From Prochlorococcus sp. AG-347-L17 (GTDB lineage: Bacteria > Cyanobacteriota > Cyanobacteriia > PCC-6307 > Cyanobiaceae), in contig QCCN01000003.1 of assembly GCA_003278925.1 (NCBI GenBank), positions 1 to 64,000 of the forward strand: a stretch of 64,000 nt of DNA, read 5' to 3'. Below the pieces are notes generated by a model. The model was not told the DNA's origin. It made no database searches and worked only from the letters and a program-made list of their open reading frames with translations. The translations under genes and the position numbers were made by a program. Positions 11,587 through 22,414 of this stretch are shown here, one piece after another. Numbering within the stretch: position 1 is the stretch's first letter; every line of letters starts with the position of its first letter.

Positions 11587-13038
11587 TCATACTTTTTTTA
11601 AAGATGGATCAGCTGATTGTCCGTAAGAAAATTTTTCAACTTCAGCAACATCTGGCGATGGTTCTTTTATTCCGCAAACATCCTTATACATAACTTCGTA
11701 TTCAAGAGCTGATCTTTGCCAACTAAACTCTTGGCTCATGGCTCTTTTTTGCAGTAATTCCCAACTATCTTTATGCCTAAAGGCTTCCCAGGACCTTACT
11801 AAAGAAGTATAGAAATCTATAGGTTCAAAGCGATCAAAGCAAAATCCCGTACCATTATTATTTTCTGGGTCATGAGGTAAAACTGTATCAACTAAACCTC
11901 CAACTCGCCTTACTATAGGGATAGAGCCATATCTCATAGCAAGAAGTTGACTAATACCACAAGGTTCAAATCTACTTGGCATTAAAAATGCATCAGAGCC
12001 ACCGTAGATAAGCCTTGATAAAGAATCATCATAGGTAAGAAATACTGAGAATCTTCCTGGGTAATCTAATGCCAGTTGCCATAATCCAGACTCTAAATAT
12101 CTATCTCCAGTCCCTAAAACAGCAATTTGAGAATCTGTATAGGCTAATAGTCTTCTTGAAACTTGTAAAAGTAAGTCAACCCCTTTCTGATCAACTAACC
12201 TACTGACCATACCTAGAAGATATTTTTTAGGATTAACTTCGAGACCCATTTCTCTCTGCAGAATTTTTTTATTTTCTAGCCTATTTTCTAAATTCTTAAT
12301 ACTGAATTTTGCAGGTAAAACCGGATCTTTAGCTGGATTCCATTCATCAAGATCTATGCCATTAAGAATTCCCCTTAATTTACCTGAAATGTAATTAAGT
12401 AATCCTTCGAGGCTTTCCCCGTATTCATGGGTTTTAATCTCATCTGCATAAGTCGGAGAAACAGCATTGACCCTATCTGCGTACAACATTGCCGCAGCCA
12501 TCGTGTGGTCTCCATGCATATACCAAGGACACCAAGTCATTTTTTCAAGTTTCCACCTCCAAGGGCCTTGGTATTTTAAATTATGAATTGTGAAGACAGT
12601 ACTAATTTCTGGATCCTGATGCATCCACACAGGAATCATTCCAGTGTGCCAATCATGGCAATGGAGAACTTGAGGTTTCCAACAATTCCAGGCAAATTCT
12701 GCAGTGGCACTAGCAAAAAATGTAAAGCGCCAGTCCTCATTTTCGCCTCCATATATTTGGTCAGAGTCAAATGTTGGATGACCCACTAGGTAAATCACAT
12801 AATTATGAATGGGATGTTTTGCTACATATACGGCAAAATCAGTGCCCATTGTGTTCGCTCTAAAGACTGGTTCTTTCGATACCTCTAAAAGACTCCACAA
12901 TTTTCCATATCCTGGAATTATTACCCTTACATCGTGACCAAGTTTTATCAAAGATGGAGGCAACGAACCAACCACATCTCCCATACCTCCAACTTTGATC
13001 ATTGGAGCACATTCAGCAGCGGCAAGAAGAATTCTCAT
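11587..13038 (-). CDS. glgA: Glycogen synthase
   Basis: [61 protein letters not shown]5 motifs. Confidence 0.96.
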   Translation of the reverse strand: MRILLAAAECAPMIKVGGMGDVVGSLPPSLIKLGHDVRVIIPGYGKLWSLLEVSKEPVFRANTMGTDFAVYVAKHPIHNYVIYLVGHPTFDSDQIYGGENEDWRFTFFASATAEFAWNCWKPQVLHCHDWHTGMIPVWMHQDPEISTVFTIHNLKYQGPWRWKLEKMTWCPWYMHGDHTMAAAMLYADRVNAVSPTYADEIKTHEYGESLEGLLNYISGKLRGILNGIDLDEWNPAKDPVLPAKFSIKNLENRLENKKILQREMGLEVNPKKYLLGMVSRLVDQKGVDLLLQVSRRLLAYTDSQIAVLGTGDRYLESGLWQLALDYPGRFSVFLTYDDSLSRLIYGGSDAFLMPSRFEPCGISQLLAMRYGSIPIVRRVGGLVDTVLPHDPENNNGTGFCFDRFEPIDFYTSLVRSWEAFRHKDSWELLQKRAMSQEFSWQRSALEYEVMYKDVCGIKEPSPDVAEVEKFSYGQSADPSLKKV

Positions 13039-13074
13039 TGATAATTATTTAAAAAAGTTCTTTTGAAAAATAAA

Positions 13075-13932
13075 CTAGGGTGTCCACTTATAGTCAGAAA
13101 AGTCTGGTGGACGCTTTTCAAGAAAGGCATCTCTACCTTCCTGAGCTTCTTCAGTCGAATAGAATAATTGAGTTGTGTATCCAGATAATTCTTGAATACC
13201 TGTAATCCCATCATTCTCTGCATTGAATGAAGCTTTAAGGATACGAATAGCAGTTGGACTATTTCGTAAAATCTCTCTTGCCCAGATTACACCCTCAGCT
13301 TCTAATTCTTCAATCTTTGTAATTGCATTTATCAAGCCCATCTTTAGAGCTTCCTTGGAATTATATTTTCTACACAAAAACCAAATTTCTTTTGCTTTTC
13401 TTTGACCAACAAGTCTTGCTAAATAACTAGATCCAAAACCCGCATCAAAACTACCAACTCTTGGACCTGTTTGACCAAATATTGCATTTTCAGAGGCGAT
13501 ACTGAGATCACAAATTAGATGAAGTACCTGCCCTCCACCAATTGCGAAACCAGGAACTAAAGCAATAACCACTTTAGGCAAACTTCTTATTAATCTTTGA
13601 AGTTCAAGTACATTTAATCTCTGCTTACCTTCATCATTTTTATATCCATTTTTACCCCTTACACTCTGATCTCCTCCAGAGCAAAAAGAATAAATGCCTT
13701 TCTTGTCAGGTCCCGCACCTGTAAAGAGAACTACGCCAATAGTTTCATCATTTCTTACGATATCAAATGCGTCAATGAGTTCATCTACAGTTTGTGGCCT
13801 AAATGCATTTCTTTTTTCAGGCCGATTAATTGCAATTCTCGCGATTCCCTCATCTGATTTGTGAAACAATATATCCTTATAAGATTTGCATTCTGACCAA
13901 TTTAAAGTTGTTTTCCCAGGTAATACTTTCAT
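13075..13932 (-). CDS. menB: 1,4-dihydroxy-2-naphthoyl-CoA synthase (naphthoate synthase)
   Basis: Crotonase fold: [66 protein letters not shown]. Confidence 0.95.
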   Translation of the reverse strand: MKVLPGKTTLNWSECKSYKDILFHKSDEGIARIAINRPEKRNAFRPQTVDELIDAFDIVRNDETIGVVLFTGAGPDKKGIYSFCSGGDQSVRGKNGYKNDEGKQRLNVLELQRLIRSLPKVVIALVPGFAIGGGQVLHLICDLSIASENAIFGQTGPRVGSFDAGFGSSYLARLVGQRKAKEIWFLCRKYNSKEALKMGLINAITKIEELEAEGVIWAREILRNSPTAIRILKASFNAENDGITGIQELSGYTTQLFYSTEEAQEGRDAFLEKRPPDFSDYKWTP

Positions 13933-13967
13933 GAAATCTAATTATTCAAAGATAGAAAATGATAAAT

Positions 13968-15731
13968 TTAACTGCCAATTATTTTTTCTAGCAAGGCATT
14001 TTTTTCACAAATTTCATTTTCTGGATCAACATCAACTTTAATTATTACAGATTTCTGGATAGAAATGCTCCAATCTAATGCCTCTCGTAATTTTTTAAAA
14101 TTTGCCACACTTTTAAAGTTTACTTGATAACCCTCTGCGAGTTTTGGCCAGTTTATTTCTTTTGGCATAAGAAATAATTTTTTTAATTCATCTTCTTTTA
14201 AATTTTTTTTATAAATACGATTAAATATATTTCCGCCATTATTATTTATTAGAAGAATTGTTAAATTCATGTCGATTGAATTTTCAATCAGCCAACCGTT
14301 TATATCATGAATAAAAGCCAAATCTCCAGTCACAAGAAGTAGAGGATTTTTAATTCTAGAAATACCTAATGCAAGAGATAAAGTACCGTCTATGCCAGAA
14401 GCGCCCCTAAAGCTGAAACAATTTCTTGTTAAAGTACCATTTTCTGAAAATGTGAGCCAATCTCTAATCGGGCTACTCGCAGAGAGCATTATAGGATTTT
14501 CAGTTGGCCAAAGTTTTGGAACAAGATTTGCAAGCATATACTCAGTAATTTGATTATCTTGAGTAATTTTCTCTTTTAAAATTTCTTTAATCTGCTCGCC
14601 TTCCTCTATTAGATTTAAAGCCATCGGAGTAAGAGACTTTTTGTTTTTTTCGTTGATTGATAATTCTTCTAACAATAGAGTAGTGAAATTTGATAGCCCA
14701 AAATCATATTCAAATGATTTTTTTATGGGGTCCAATTTTCTATAGTTTTTTTCTTTTATAAGAATTTGTATCCCTTTGAAGTTTATTAAAAACTTCTCCA
14801 AATCAATTGAGGATGACATAGGGCCAAGCCTCAAAAGTTGATGACAATTTATTGAATTTTTATTTTTTCTTAAGACTAATTCCCAATTCACGACTAATCC
14901 TCTCAAACCAGAATAAACACCTGAAACAGGATCAGCAAATACTGGCCAACCAGTAATCTCTTGTAATCTTTCTAAAGACTTATTGAAAGAAGTTAAATCA
15001 TTTATGGAACCTTGATAGGGACCTACCAAAATAATGCCGGATTCATCTATATTTAAATTCTCTGAAATTTCGAAGAATTTGTTTTTATCAGATTTTCTTT
15101 CAACTTCCTGAAATATATATTTTTTCTTTAAATAAATTCTCTCAAAAACCTCTAAAACATTTTTTTTATTTAAAAATGAAATACCTAAAGGCTTATCTAT
15201 AGGAATATTTAAATGAATAGGACCAGGAAAGGTTGATATTTGTTTCTCAATAGTTCTAACTAAATTCAAAATTTCATTTTCTTGTGTTTCATGAAGTCCA
15301 TTTAGATTTGTACTTAAAACTCTTCTACAGACTGAACTCAAAAAGTCTTCTTGATTAACTGTTTGATTAGCGCCACAATCTTTTAATCTTAAGGGTCTAT
15401 CAGCAGTAAGAAATATAATACCTTTACAAGAACGGTCTGCCTCAACTGCTGCTGGCAATAAGTTACTTACAGCAGTCCCAGAAGTCGTAATAACTAAAGA
15501 GAGATTACCTGATGCAGCAGAAATCCCAAGAGAGTGGAATCCAGCAGATCTCTCATCTATTGAATTAAAAATATTTACCAGTCCTAATTTATTTAATTCT
15601 CCAGCGGCTATTGCTAAAGGTGCTGATCTACTTCCAGGACATATTATTAAATTTTGAACTCCTATTTTTATAAGAAGATGCAAAAGTTGTAAACTTCTAA
15701 GAAAATTTTTGCATTCAATAGATGATGTCAT
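13968..15731 (-). CDS. menD: SEPHCHC synthase, menaquinone/phylloquinone pathway
   Basis: [70 protein letters not shown]: ThDP enzyme / MenD motifs. Confidence 0.95.
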   Translation of the reverse strand: MTSSIECKNFLRSLQLLHLLIKIGVQNLIICPGSRSAPLAIAAGELNKLGLVNIFNSIDERSAGFHSLGISAASGNLSLVITTSGTAVSNLLPAAVEADRSCKGIIFLTADRPLRLKDCGANQTVNQEDFLSSVCRRVLSTNLNGLHETQENEILNLVRTIEKQISTFPGPIHLNIPIDKPLGISFLNKKNVLEVFERIYLKKKYIFQEVERKSDKNKFFEISENLNIDESGIILVGPYQGSINDLTSFNKSLERLQEITGWPVFADPVSGVYSGLRGLVVNWELVLRKNKNSINCHQLLRLGPMSSSIDLEKFLINFKGIQILIKEKNYRKLDPIKKSFEYDFGLSNFTTLLLEELSINEKNKKSLTPMALNLIEEGEQIKEILKEKITQDNQITEYMLANLVPKLWPTENPIMLSASSPIRDWLTFSENGTLTRNCFSFRGASGIDGTLSLALGISRIKNPLLLVTGDLAFIHDINGWLIENSIDMNLTILLINNNGGNIFNRIYKKNLKEDELKKLFLMPKEINWPKLAEGYQVNFKSVANFKKLREALDWSISIQKSVIIKVDVDPENEICEKNALLEKIIGS

Positions 15732-15781
15732 AATTTATATAAATGCTTTGGGGTTTTCCTTATAACTGAATTAAATAAAAC

Positions 15782-16366
15782 ATGTCTACAACTCAAGAAA
15801 AAAGAAATTCAATAATAAAGGATTTAAAAAATCTTTTAATATGGATATCTATAGCTTTAATTATACGATGGCAGGTTATAGAGCCAAGATGGATTCCATC
15901 TGGTTCAATGCTTCCAACTCTTCAAATACAAGATAAAATTCTTGTTGAGAAACTAACCCCCAAAATCACATCCAAATCAAATCTCTCAAAATTAAAAAAT
16001 AAAATTATTGTTTTTAACGTTCCGGAACAATTAATTAATGCTGGTTATGAAGCAGATACTGCACTAATAAAAAGAGTAATTGGAATACCTGGAGACAAGG
16101 TAGAAGTAAGAGATGGTAACCTTTACTTAAATGATATTGCTCAAAACAATTACGTTTTTGACAAAAATATTAATTATGCAATGGGGCCTTTTATTGTCCC
16201 AGAAGAATCATTATGGGTGATGGGAGATAATAGAAATAACAGTATGGACTCACATATTTGGGGATTTTTACCCTATAAAAAGGTTATTGGTAAAGCTATT
16301 TTTAGATATTGGCCGTTCAATAAAATTGGACCTATTCGGTTCCCTGCCCTTAATAATTTAGATTAA
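15782..16366 (+). CDS. lepB: Signal peptidase I
   Basis: WIPSGSMLPTL (catalytic Ser), LIKRVIGIPGDKVEV (catalytic Lys), WVMGDNRNNSMDSHIWG. Confidence 0.95.
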   Translation: MSTTQEKRNSIIKDLKNLLIWISIALIIRWQVIEPRWIPSGSMLPTLQIQDKILVEKLTPKITSKSNLSKLKNKIIVFNVPEQLINAGYEADTALIKRVIGIPGDKVEVRDGNLYLNDIAQNNYVFDKNINYAMGPFIVPEESLWVMGDNRNNSMDSHIWGFLPYKKVIGKAIFRYWPFNKIGPIRFPALNNLD

Positions 16367-16411
16367 TGGGTACGTTATGTTGTAGGGTTTTTATATCTTG
16401 AAATTGTAGAA

Positions 16412-16747
16412 ATGTTTAATCCAGAATTTCTTGCTACTGAAAATAATGATCCAAACGATGAGAATGATTTAATCCAATATTTACAAAAACAATCTCCAGA
16501 AGTTTTGCAAAGAGTAGCAAAATCAGCTAGTGAAGATATTCAAGAAATTATTAGACATAATGTTCAAGGTCTTCTTGGAATGCTTCCTTCAGATCAATTT
16601 GATGTAAAAATAACATCTTCAAAAGACAACATTGCTAATTTATTATCTTCTGCAATGATGACAGGATATTTCTTAAGACAAATGGAACAAAGAAAAGAGC
16701 TAGAACAAACTCTTAAAAATGATGAAAACATGTCTATTGAAGAATAG
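16412..16747 (+). CDS. DUF760-like conserved cyanobacterial/plastid protein
   Basis: LIQYLQKQSPEVLQRVAKSASEDIQEIIRHNVQGLLGMLPSDQFDVKITSSKDNIANLLSSAMMTGYFLRQMEQR matches my recollection of DUF760 proteins. Confidence 0.8.
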   Translation: MFNPEFLATENNDPNDENDLIQYLQKQSPEVLQRVAKSASEDIQEIIRHNVQGLLGMLPSDQFDVKITSSKDNIANLLSSAMMTGYFLRQMEQRKELEQTLKNDENMSIEE

Positions 16748-16750
16748 TTT

Positions 16751-17923
16751 TTAAAGATTTACTTCTTCAGGAATTATTCCTAGTTCAAACAACTTTTTAT
16801 ATAAACCCATTAAAAATTTATTATCCTCAGGAAGTTTGTCCCACTGTTGGGAATTAATTTCATTAATTAATTTTTGACAATCTTCTATTGTAAATTTTAT
16901 AGGGGCCGTAAAATGAGCTGGAATTAAATATTCCATATCTTCAATAGACTTGATATTTTCTAACCATTTAAGTAAAACTTCTTTTGAACGCGGAAAAATT
17001 AATTTTTGTAAAACTGGTGCAATTTGAATCTTAGGAGTATCTTTACCCATTATTTCAATAAGAGAGGATTCCCAATCTTCATCCCATAAAAAGGGATAAA
17101 TACCGAAATGAGATCTCCAATTTCTAAGATCTTTTTTGAATGAATACTTAAATATTTTTTTTAAAGGTGGAATATTTAATTTACCTGGTTTCAAAAAAGA
17201 AGAAAACAAGACTAACCTTTTCCATCCTTTTTTTCTTTGTTCTATGGAGTCAATCAAAGGTTCATCTCCTCTCTCTCTAGCATGAAAAAGAAGTGGTGTT
17301 GGATCAAAATTAAATATCTCAGGTGGTGTTGAGTCTATTCCAACTATTGCATCTGTTACATGAAGAGTTTTTGTAGAATAATGGAAACAGCTTATCTCCT
17401 GATATCTTCCAAGACCTAAATTCAGTGGACCTAATGAAAACCATTTAAAGGAGTTTGAATGTGGAGTACCATCCTCAAACAGTATTCTTGATCTTTTTGA
17501 TGGAATTCCTAAAAAATCTAGTGGGAGATTTATGGGGAAACTCCATTGTCCAGGACAAAGCCAAATTTCTGCATCTTTAAAAATTCTTGAAAGTGCTGGC
17601 AGTCCGATTTTATGTTCTAGGCCAGAGGCACTCGGTAGAATTATTGTTTTTACGTTGCCGTGAATCGCAATTAGTTTTTCTAACTTATTTATTAATTCTT
17701 TTGTCGGAGGGAGTGGATTTATTAGCATCAATCCATCATCAACCTTTATTACCGTCATTCTTATTGGAACCGCAACATAATAAAGTCCCTGTATTTGTTC
17801 CAAGGACCATATTTGATCAGGAATTAATTCTCTGAAAATTGTTTTCTTTTTTCCATAAGGATATAAGGGGAATAATGGCCACCAATTCCATTTTTTATTT
17901 AAAGTTTCTTCCACCACAATCAT
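16751..17923 (-). CDS. DUF4336-like conserved protein
   Basis: Intact 390-aa ORF with IWLCPGQWSFPINLPLDFLGI and LIPAHFTAPI; start overlaps the stop of the permease gene. Confidence 0.7.
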   Translation of the reverse strand: MIVVEETLNKKWNWWPLFPLYPYGKKKTIFRELIPDQIWSLEQIQGLYYVAVPIRMTVIKVDDGLMLINPLPPTKELINKLEKLIAIHGNVKTIILPSASGLEHKIGLPALSRIFKDAEIWLCPGQWSFPINLPLDFLGIPSKRSRILFEDGTPHSNSFKWFSLGPLNLGLGRYQEISCFHYSTKTLHVTDAIVGIDSTPPEIFNFDPTPLLFHARERGDEPLIDSIEQRKKGWKRLVLFSSFLKPGKLNIPPLKKIFKYSFKKDLRNWRSHFGIYPFLWDEDWESSLIEIMGKDTPKIQIAPVLQKLIFPRSKEVLLKWLENIKSIEDMEYLIPAHFTAPIKFTIEDCQKLINEINSQQWDKLPEDNKFLMGLYKKLFELGIIPEEVNL

Positions 17924-18792
17924 TTATACCCAGCAAATAATTTCTTTAACTTAAATATTCCGTATCTTGGAGCGAATAAAAAGGCAAATAAAAAAATAAA
18001 AGTTTGTGCTAAGACAATTGATCCACCTGTTTCAAGATCAAACCAAAAACTAACATAGATTCCTATTAGGCTTGAGATAATTGCACTTAATACTGAAATT
18101 ACTGTCATATTATCGAACTTATCCGTCAGTAAATATGCTGTAGCCCCTGGTGTAATCAACATTGCAACTACTAAAATAATTCCAACAGACTGTAAGCCCA
18201 CAACAGCTGCCAAAGATAAACATGTGAGCAGTAAATAATGTAGAAAAAACACGTTAATCCCAACTGTTTTTGCATGCCTAGGATCAAAACAATAAAGCAT
18301 TAAATCTTTTCTAAAGATTGATAAAAGTATTACTACCAATAAAGAAATGAATATGGTTTGTTTTACATCTGAAAGTGATATTCCTAATGGACTGCCAAAA
18401 AGGATAGAGTGCAGATCAATATTACTTTTAATCTTAGAAACCAATACAATTCCAAGAGCAAAAAATCCAGTAAATACCAACCCGATAACAGTATCTTCCT
18501 TAACCCTAGATTTCTGCTTAATAAATCCTATCAATGCAACAGAACCAACTCCGAAAATAAATGCCCCTAAAGAGAAAGGAAGACCTAATGCATAAGCAAC
18601 CACAACACCAGGCATTACTGAATGTGACACTGCATCTCCCATTAAAGCCCATCCTTTAAGAGTTAAATAACTAGATAGAAAACCACAAACAGCTGCCACT
18701 AATGAACTCATAAGAAGTGCTTTTCTCATAAAGTCATGAGTTAAAGGATCTGTTATGAATGAATCTAAAGTTAAAAAAGAACAGGGCTCCAT
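17920..18792 (-). CDS. ABC transporter permease, Mn/Zn (ABC-3) family
   Basis: Hydrophobic, with GWALMGDAVSHSVMPGVVVAYALG and GIILVVAMLITPGATAYLLT. Confidence 0.92.
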   Translation of the reverse strand: MEPCSFLTLDSFITDPLTHDFMRKALLMSSLVAAVCGFLSSYLTLKGWALMGDAVSHSVMPGVVVAYALGLPFSLGAFIFGVGSVALIGFIKQKSRVKEDTVIGLVFTGFFALGIVLVSKIKSNIDLHSILFGSPLGISLSDVKQTIFISLLVVILLSIFRKDLMLYCFDPRHAKTVGINVFFLHYLLLTCLSLAAVVGLQSVGIILVVAMLITPGATAYLLTDKFDNMTVISVLSAIISSLIGIYVSFWFDLETGGSIVLAQTFIFLFAFLFAPRYGIFKLKKLFAGYK

Positions 18793-18803
18793 TAATTTAA
18801 AAT

Positions 18804-19568
18804 TTAGGATTCAGGTCCAAACAAGAAATCAGGTGAGATTCCTCCAAAAGTAGTTGTAATATTTTCAGGAGTAAACACTTCAGAGGTCTCACCGTACGCT
18901 ACAACAGTTTTGTTTATTAAAAGAACCAAATCACAAAATTCACGGACATGAATCATATCATGCGTTGATAATAATATAGTTTTCCCCTCATTTTTAAATT
19001 GAATAAATAATTCCGAGATAAGTTTTTCAGTTCTTATATCAACACCTGAAAAAGGCTCATCAAGAAGTAATATTGACGCCCTTTGCGCAATTGCTCTAGC
19101 TAAAAAAGTTCGTTTTCTCTGACCTCCAGATAAGTTTCCAATAGGTGTAGATAAATGATCAGTAAGATCAACTCTCTCAATAGCATCTTTAACCGCCTGA
19201 ACATCAGACTCTCTAGGACATCTAAAAATATTCATCGAACCATATCTTCCCATCATCACTACATCCCAAACATTTATTGGAAATTGACTATCAATCCCCT
19301 CATTCTGAGGAACATAAGCAATTGTCTGATCTTTTTGAGCAGATCTTACAGACTCTCCATTAATTCTAATTTTTCCCTTTGAAATATTTACAAAGCCAGT
19401 TAAAGCATTAAAAAAAGTTGTTTTACCAGCCCCGTTCATCCCTACTAACCCGCAAATCTGGCCAGGTTTCAATCTTAAATTGGCATCATACAAAGCCACC
19501 TTACCGTTGTAATCTACGCAAATATTTTCTGCATCAATCCTAAAGTTTTGATAATTGATTGATTCCAT
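18804..19568 (-). CDS. ABC transporter ATP-binding protein, Mn/Zn type
   Basis: GLVGMNGAGKTTFFNALTG (Walker A), NLSGGQRKRTFLARAIAQRASILLLDEPFSG (signature and Walker B). Confidence 0.95.
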   Translation of the reverse strand: MESINYQNFRIDAENICVDYNGKVALYDANLRLKPGQICGLVGMNGAGKTTFFNALTGFVNISKGKIRINGESVRSAQKDQTIAYVPQNEGIDSQFPINVWDVVMMGRYGSMNIFRCPRESDVQAVKDAIERVDLTDHLSTPIGNLSGGQRKRTFLARAIAQRASILLLDEPFSGVDIRTEKLISELFIQFKNEGKTILLSTHDMIHVREFCDLVLLINKTVVAYGETSEVFTPENITTTFGGISPDFLFGPES

Positions 19569-19571
19569 AAT

Positions 19572-20471
19572 TCAAAAAAGCCCTTTTTTAATTAAATCCA
19601 AATTATGCTCAAGCATTTTTATATAGGAGTTAGCAGGGCCACTATCATCAGATAATGAATCAACAAAAAGATTTCCTCCAAAATTAGCTCCAGTTTCGTT
19701 TGCAACAATCATTTGAGATTCGTTACTTACAGTACTTTCGCAAAATATAGATGGGACATTTTTTTCTTTAACTATTGAAATTGTTCTTGTCATTCTTTTG
19801 GGCGTAATTTGACTCTCAGCATTAACTGGCCATAAATAAACTTCCTCTAATCCATAATCATTTGTTAAATATGAAAAAGCACCTTCACAACTTACTAAAT
19901 ACCTCCTGTCTTTATTTAAGTTATTAATAAAAAGTGAGAATTCTTCATCTATTTTAGAGAGTTTATCTTTATAAATTTTTCCATTTTCTTCAAATAATGT
20001 CCTTTTGGAAGGCCTCAATTCTGATAAAGAATCCACCAGAATATCTACGTATAGGATCCCTCTTTTTGGAGAAATCCAGGCATGAGGATTGGGTTTCCCT
20101 TTATAAAAATCTTCACTGATAAAAATAGGATCTAAATCTTCCGCGACAGTAATTCTTTTAACTTTTAAATTAGTAACAAATTTTTCAGCCCATAATTCAA
20201 ATCCAAATCCATTATCAATAAAAACAAAAGCACTAGAGGCATTTACCAAATCACTGGGAGTTGGTTGGTAGCCATGAACTTCAACTCCAGGTTTCGTTAT
20301 TGATCTAACAATAAAATCATCTTTAGCAACATTGCTAATTATGTCCGCCAAAACAGTGAAACTTGCAAGTATTACTTCTTTACTTTCATTTTTATTTGAT
20401 ATTCTCTTGCATGAGCCTGAAGTAATAGAAAGCAGTAGTAATAAACTAAAAAAAAGAATTTTTTTCCTCAT
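19572..20471 (-). CDS. ABC transporter metal-binding lipoprotein (ZnuA/MntC family, likely Mn)
   Basis: Signal peptide with lipobox-like SGSC; VHGYQPTPSDL, NPHAWISP, CEGAFSYL, VDSLSD carry the His/His/Glu/Asp ligand pattern of MntC-like proteins. Confidence 0.9.
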   Translation of the reverse strand: MRKKILFFSLLLLLSITSGSCKRISNKNESKEVILASFTVLADIISNVAKDDFIVRSITKPGVEVHGYQPTPSDLVNASSAFVFIDNGFGFELWAEKFVTNLKVKRITVAEDLDPIFISEDFYKGKPNPHAWISPKRGILYVDILVDSLSELRPSKRTLFEENGKIYKDKLSKIDEEFSLFINNLNKDRRYLVSCEGAFSYLTNDYGLEEVYLWPVNAESQITPKRMTRTISIVKEKNVPSIFCESTVSNESQMIVANETGANFGGNLFVDSLSDDSGPANSYIKMLEHNLDLIKKGLF

Positions 20472-20490
20472 TTTTAACCTCCAAACAAGA

Positions 20491-21825
20491 TTATGAACTA
20501 AAAGATATTTTCATAAGTGGTTTTCTAAGATCAGAAATAAATCCTTGCCAATTTATTTTTTCTTTTTCAAAAGCTTTTTCAACAATTTTCTCAGAATTTT
20601 TCTTTATAAAATCCAAATCAGGTTCTTCTACTCCTTTTGTTATTGCCATAAAATCAGCCAAAGAACTTGATACTACTCTTGTTAAATAAGCAGCACTAAT
20701 AGCCTGAAATGTTCCAGAAATAAGCCAATTTGGTCCATGTAATTTTGTTATGCCAATTAGAGTCTGTCCACTCCATTCAATAACTCCCTGAGCAATTGCA
20801 GTCTTTAAAATCTCTTTAGAAACTTTATCTAAAATTTCAGGAGACCAATTACATCCCCATATAGACTTAATTTCTTTAATCATTAATGAATTTAGTACTG
20901 TCATTGCCATAACATCAATTGATGGGATAGGAGATAAGAAAACAGTTGTTGCGACAAGAATTTGATTTTTTCTTTGTATACCTTTTAACTGCATTCTTCT
21001 TATACCTTCAATTTCAGATTGCCAGGCAACATGAAGTTCTTTCAAAAGCCTTTTTTTTGTATTTTCAATATTTTTAGATGAACTTATGAAAAACTTCCTT
21101 AACGAAAAAGGTATATTTATTATTTCATTCTTATTCACATCAAAAGTAATAATTTTGTTTATAAAGTCACCTGAAATTTGCGACTTTAGATCTTCTATCT
21201 GATTTTTGGCTTCTATTTCGTTGGAAGTTAAAGCCACCAACCAGATTGGCATATTTTTAGGAAACTTTTCCAGCCACAAAAAATCATTTGCCGACAAGGG
21301 CAAGTCTAAAAAATACAAGATTGCATCACTTTTCAAAGCTTCTTCTGGAATAACTTGAGAAGAATTATATTTAGGCAGTTTTTCATATAAATCAAAGTCA
21401 AACTTATCTACTTTAAAATGACTTTTTAAAACAGACTGACAACTTTGATAATCTTTTTGTCCAATGCAACTTATTTTTTCTTTTTCAAATCTATTAAGAA
21501 TCGATTTAAGTGTTTTTTGTCTTTTTGAATTTTGTTTTTCTAATTCATTTGTTGCTTCAAGTTCTTCAAAAAAATTTAAATCTTCATTACATAGATTTAT
21601 CCAACCATCTAAATTATTTGGCTCATTAAATTTAGGCTTATCATTCTTCAAGTAAAAATATCCACCCAAACACAACGCAAAAAATCCTATTGAGCCTCCT
21701 GCAAAATGAATTAGGTCACTGACAAACCATTCCCCAAATCCTAATAATAATAAAATAATAATAAGATTTTTTTTCGGAAACTTTATGAAATCCTTTAAAA
21801 GGTTGTCTTTACTAATATCAAACAC
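20491..21825 (-). CDS. DUF697/YcjF-like membrane-associated protein with degenerate GTPase-like domain
   Basis: N-terminal TM hairpin, C-terminal GIQRKNQILVATTVFLSPIPSIDVMAMTVLNSLMIKEIKSIWGCNW...AIAQGVIEW (DUF697-like), central GTPase-like region without GxxxxGK[S/T]. Confidence 0.7.
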   Translation of the reverse strand: MFDISKDNLLKDFIKFPKKNLIIILLLLGFGEWFVSDLIHFAGGSIGFFALCLGGYFYLKNDKPKFNEPNNLDGWINLCNEDLNFFEELEATNELEKQNSKRQKTLKSILNRFEKEKISCIGQKDYQSCQSVLKSHFKVDKFDFDLYEKLPKYNSSQVIPEEALKSDAILYFLDLPLSANDFLWLEKFPKNMPIWLVALTSNEIEAKNQIEDLKSQISGDFINKIITFDVNKNEIINIPFSLRKFFISSSKNIENTKKRLLKELHVAWQSEIEGIRRMQLKGIQRKNQILVATTVFLSPIPSIDVMAMTVLNSLMIKEIKSIWGCNWSPEILDKVSKEILKTAIAQGVIEWSGQTLIGITKLHGPNWLISGTFQAISAAYLTRVVSSSLADFMAITKGVEEPDLDFIKKNSEKIVEKAFEKEKINWQGFISDLRKPLMKISFSS

Positions 21826-21991
21826 AATACTTTATCTTTTCTTATTTTATTTTAATGCAAGTTATGAATGAGAAAAGCAAAAATTCATAAGTCGTTAATC
21901 AAAAGATAAAAAATTAAGGCTTTTCAAAAGACTTATTGCATAACAAGATGCTAAGTTAATAGACTATTTAAATAACTTAAGAAACATCAAG

Positions 21992-22414
21992 ATGTCTAAT
22001 TCAAATTTCAGCAATAATCCTGGACAAGAAAATTATAGAGGTCGTTCTAACAATGAAAGATCTAATTTCAGAGATAGATCGGGCGGCAGAAGAGATGGAG
22101 GAGGATTCCGCATAAGATTGAGTGATAACGAAATGAAAGCAGTTAAATCAATACAAGAGGCCTTTCAATTGAGATCTACCGTTGCAGTTCTGGGTTTCTC
22201 TGTTAGAACACTTAGCGAAATGATCAAAGACGAAAAATTGATTGAATCAATCACAGAATATGCAAAAAATAATAAAAACTCTTCTCCGAATAGACAATCA
22301 CAAAACACTTATGAAGAAAAGACAAAAACAGCGCCTGACCCTTTTGCAAGGCCTGTAAAAAGTACATCAACTGAAGAGATCCAATCTAGCGAAGTAGAAG
22401 AGGATGGAAAATAA
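21992..22414 (+). CDS. Conserved hypothetical protein with Arg/Gly-rich N-terminus
   Basis: NYRGRSNNERSNFRDRSGGRRDGGGFRIRLSDNEMKAVKSIQEAF...; overlaps the trpS start by 11 nt. Confidence 0.75.
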   Translation: MSNSNFSNNPGQENYRGRSNNERSNFRDRSGGRRDGGGFRIRLSDNEMKAVKSIQEAFQLRSTVAVLGFSVRTLSEMIKDEKLIESITEYAKNNKNSSPNRQSQNTYEEKTKTAPDPFARPVKSTSTEEIQSSEVEEDGK

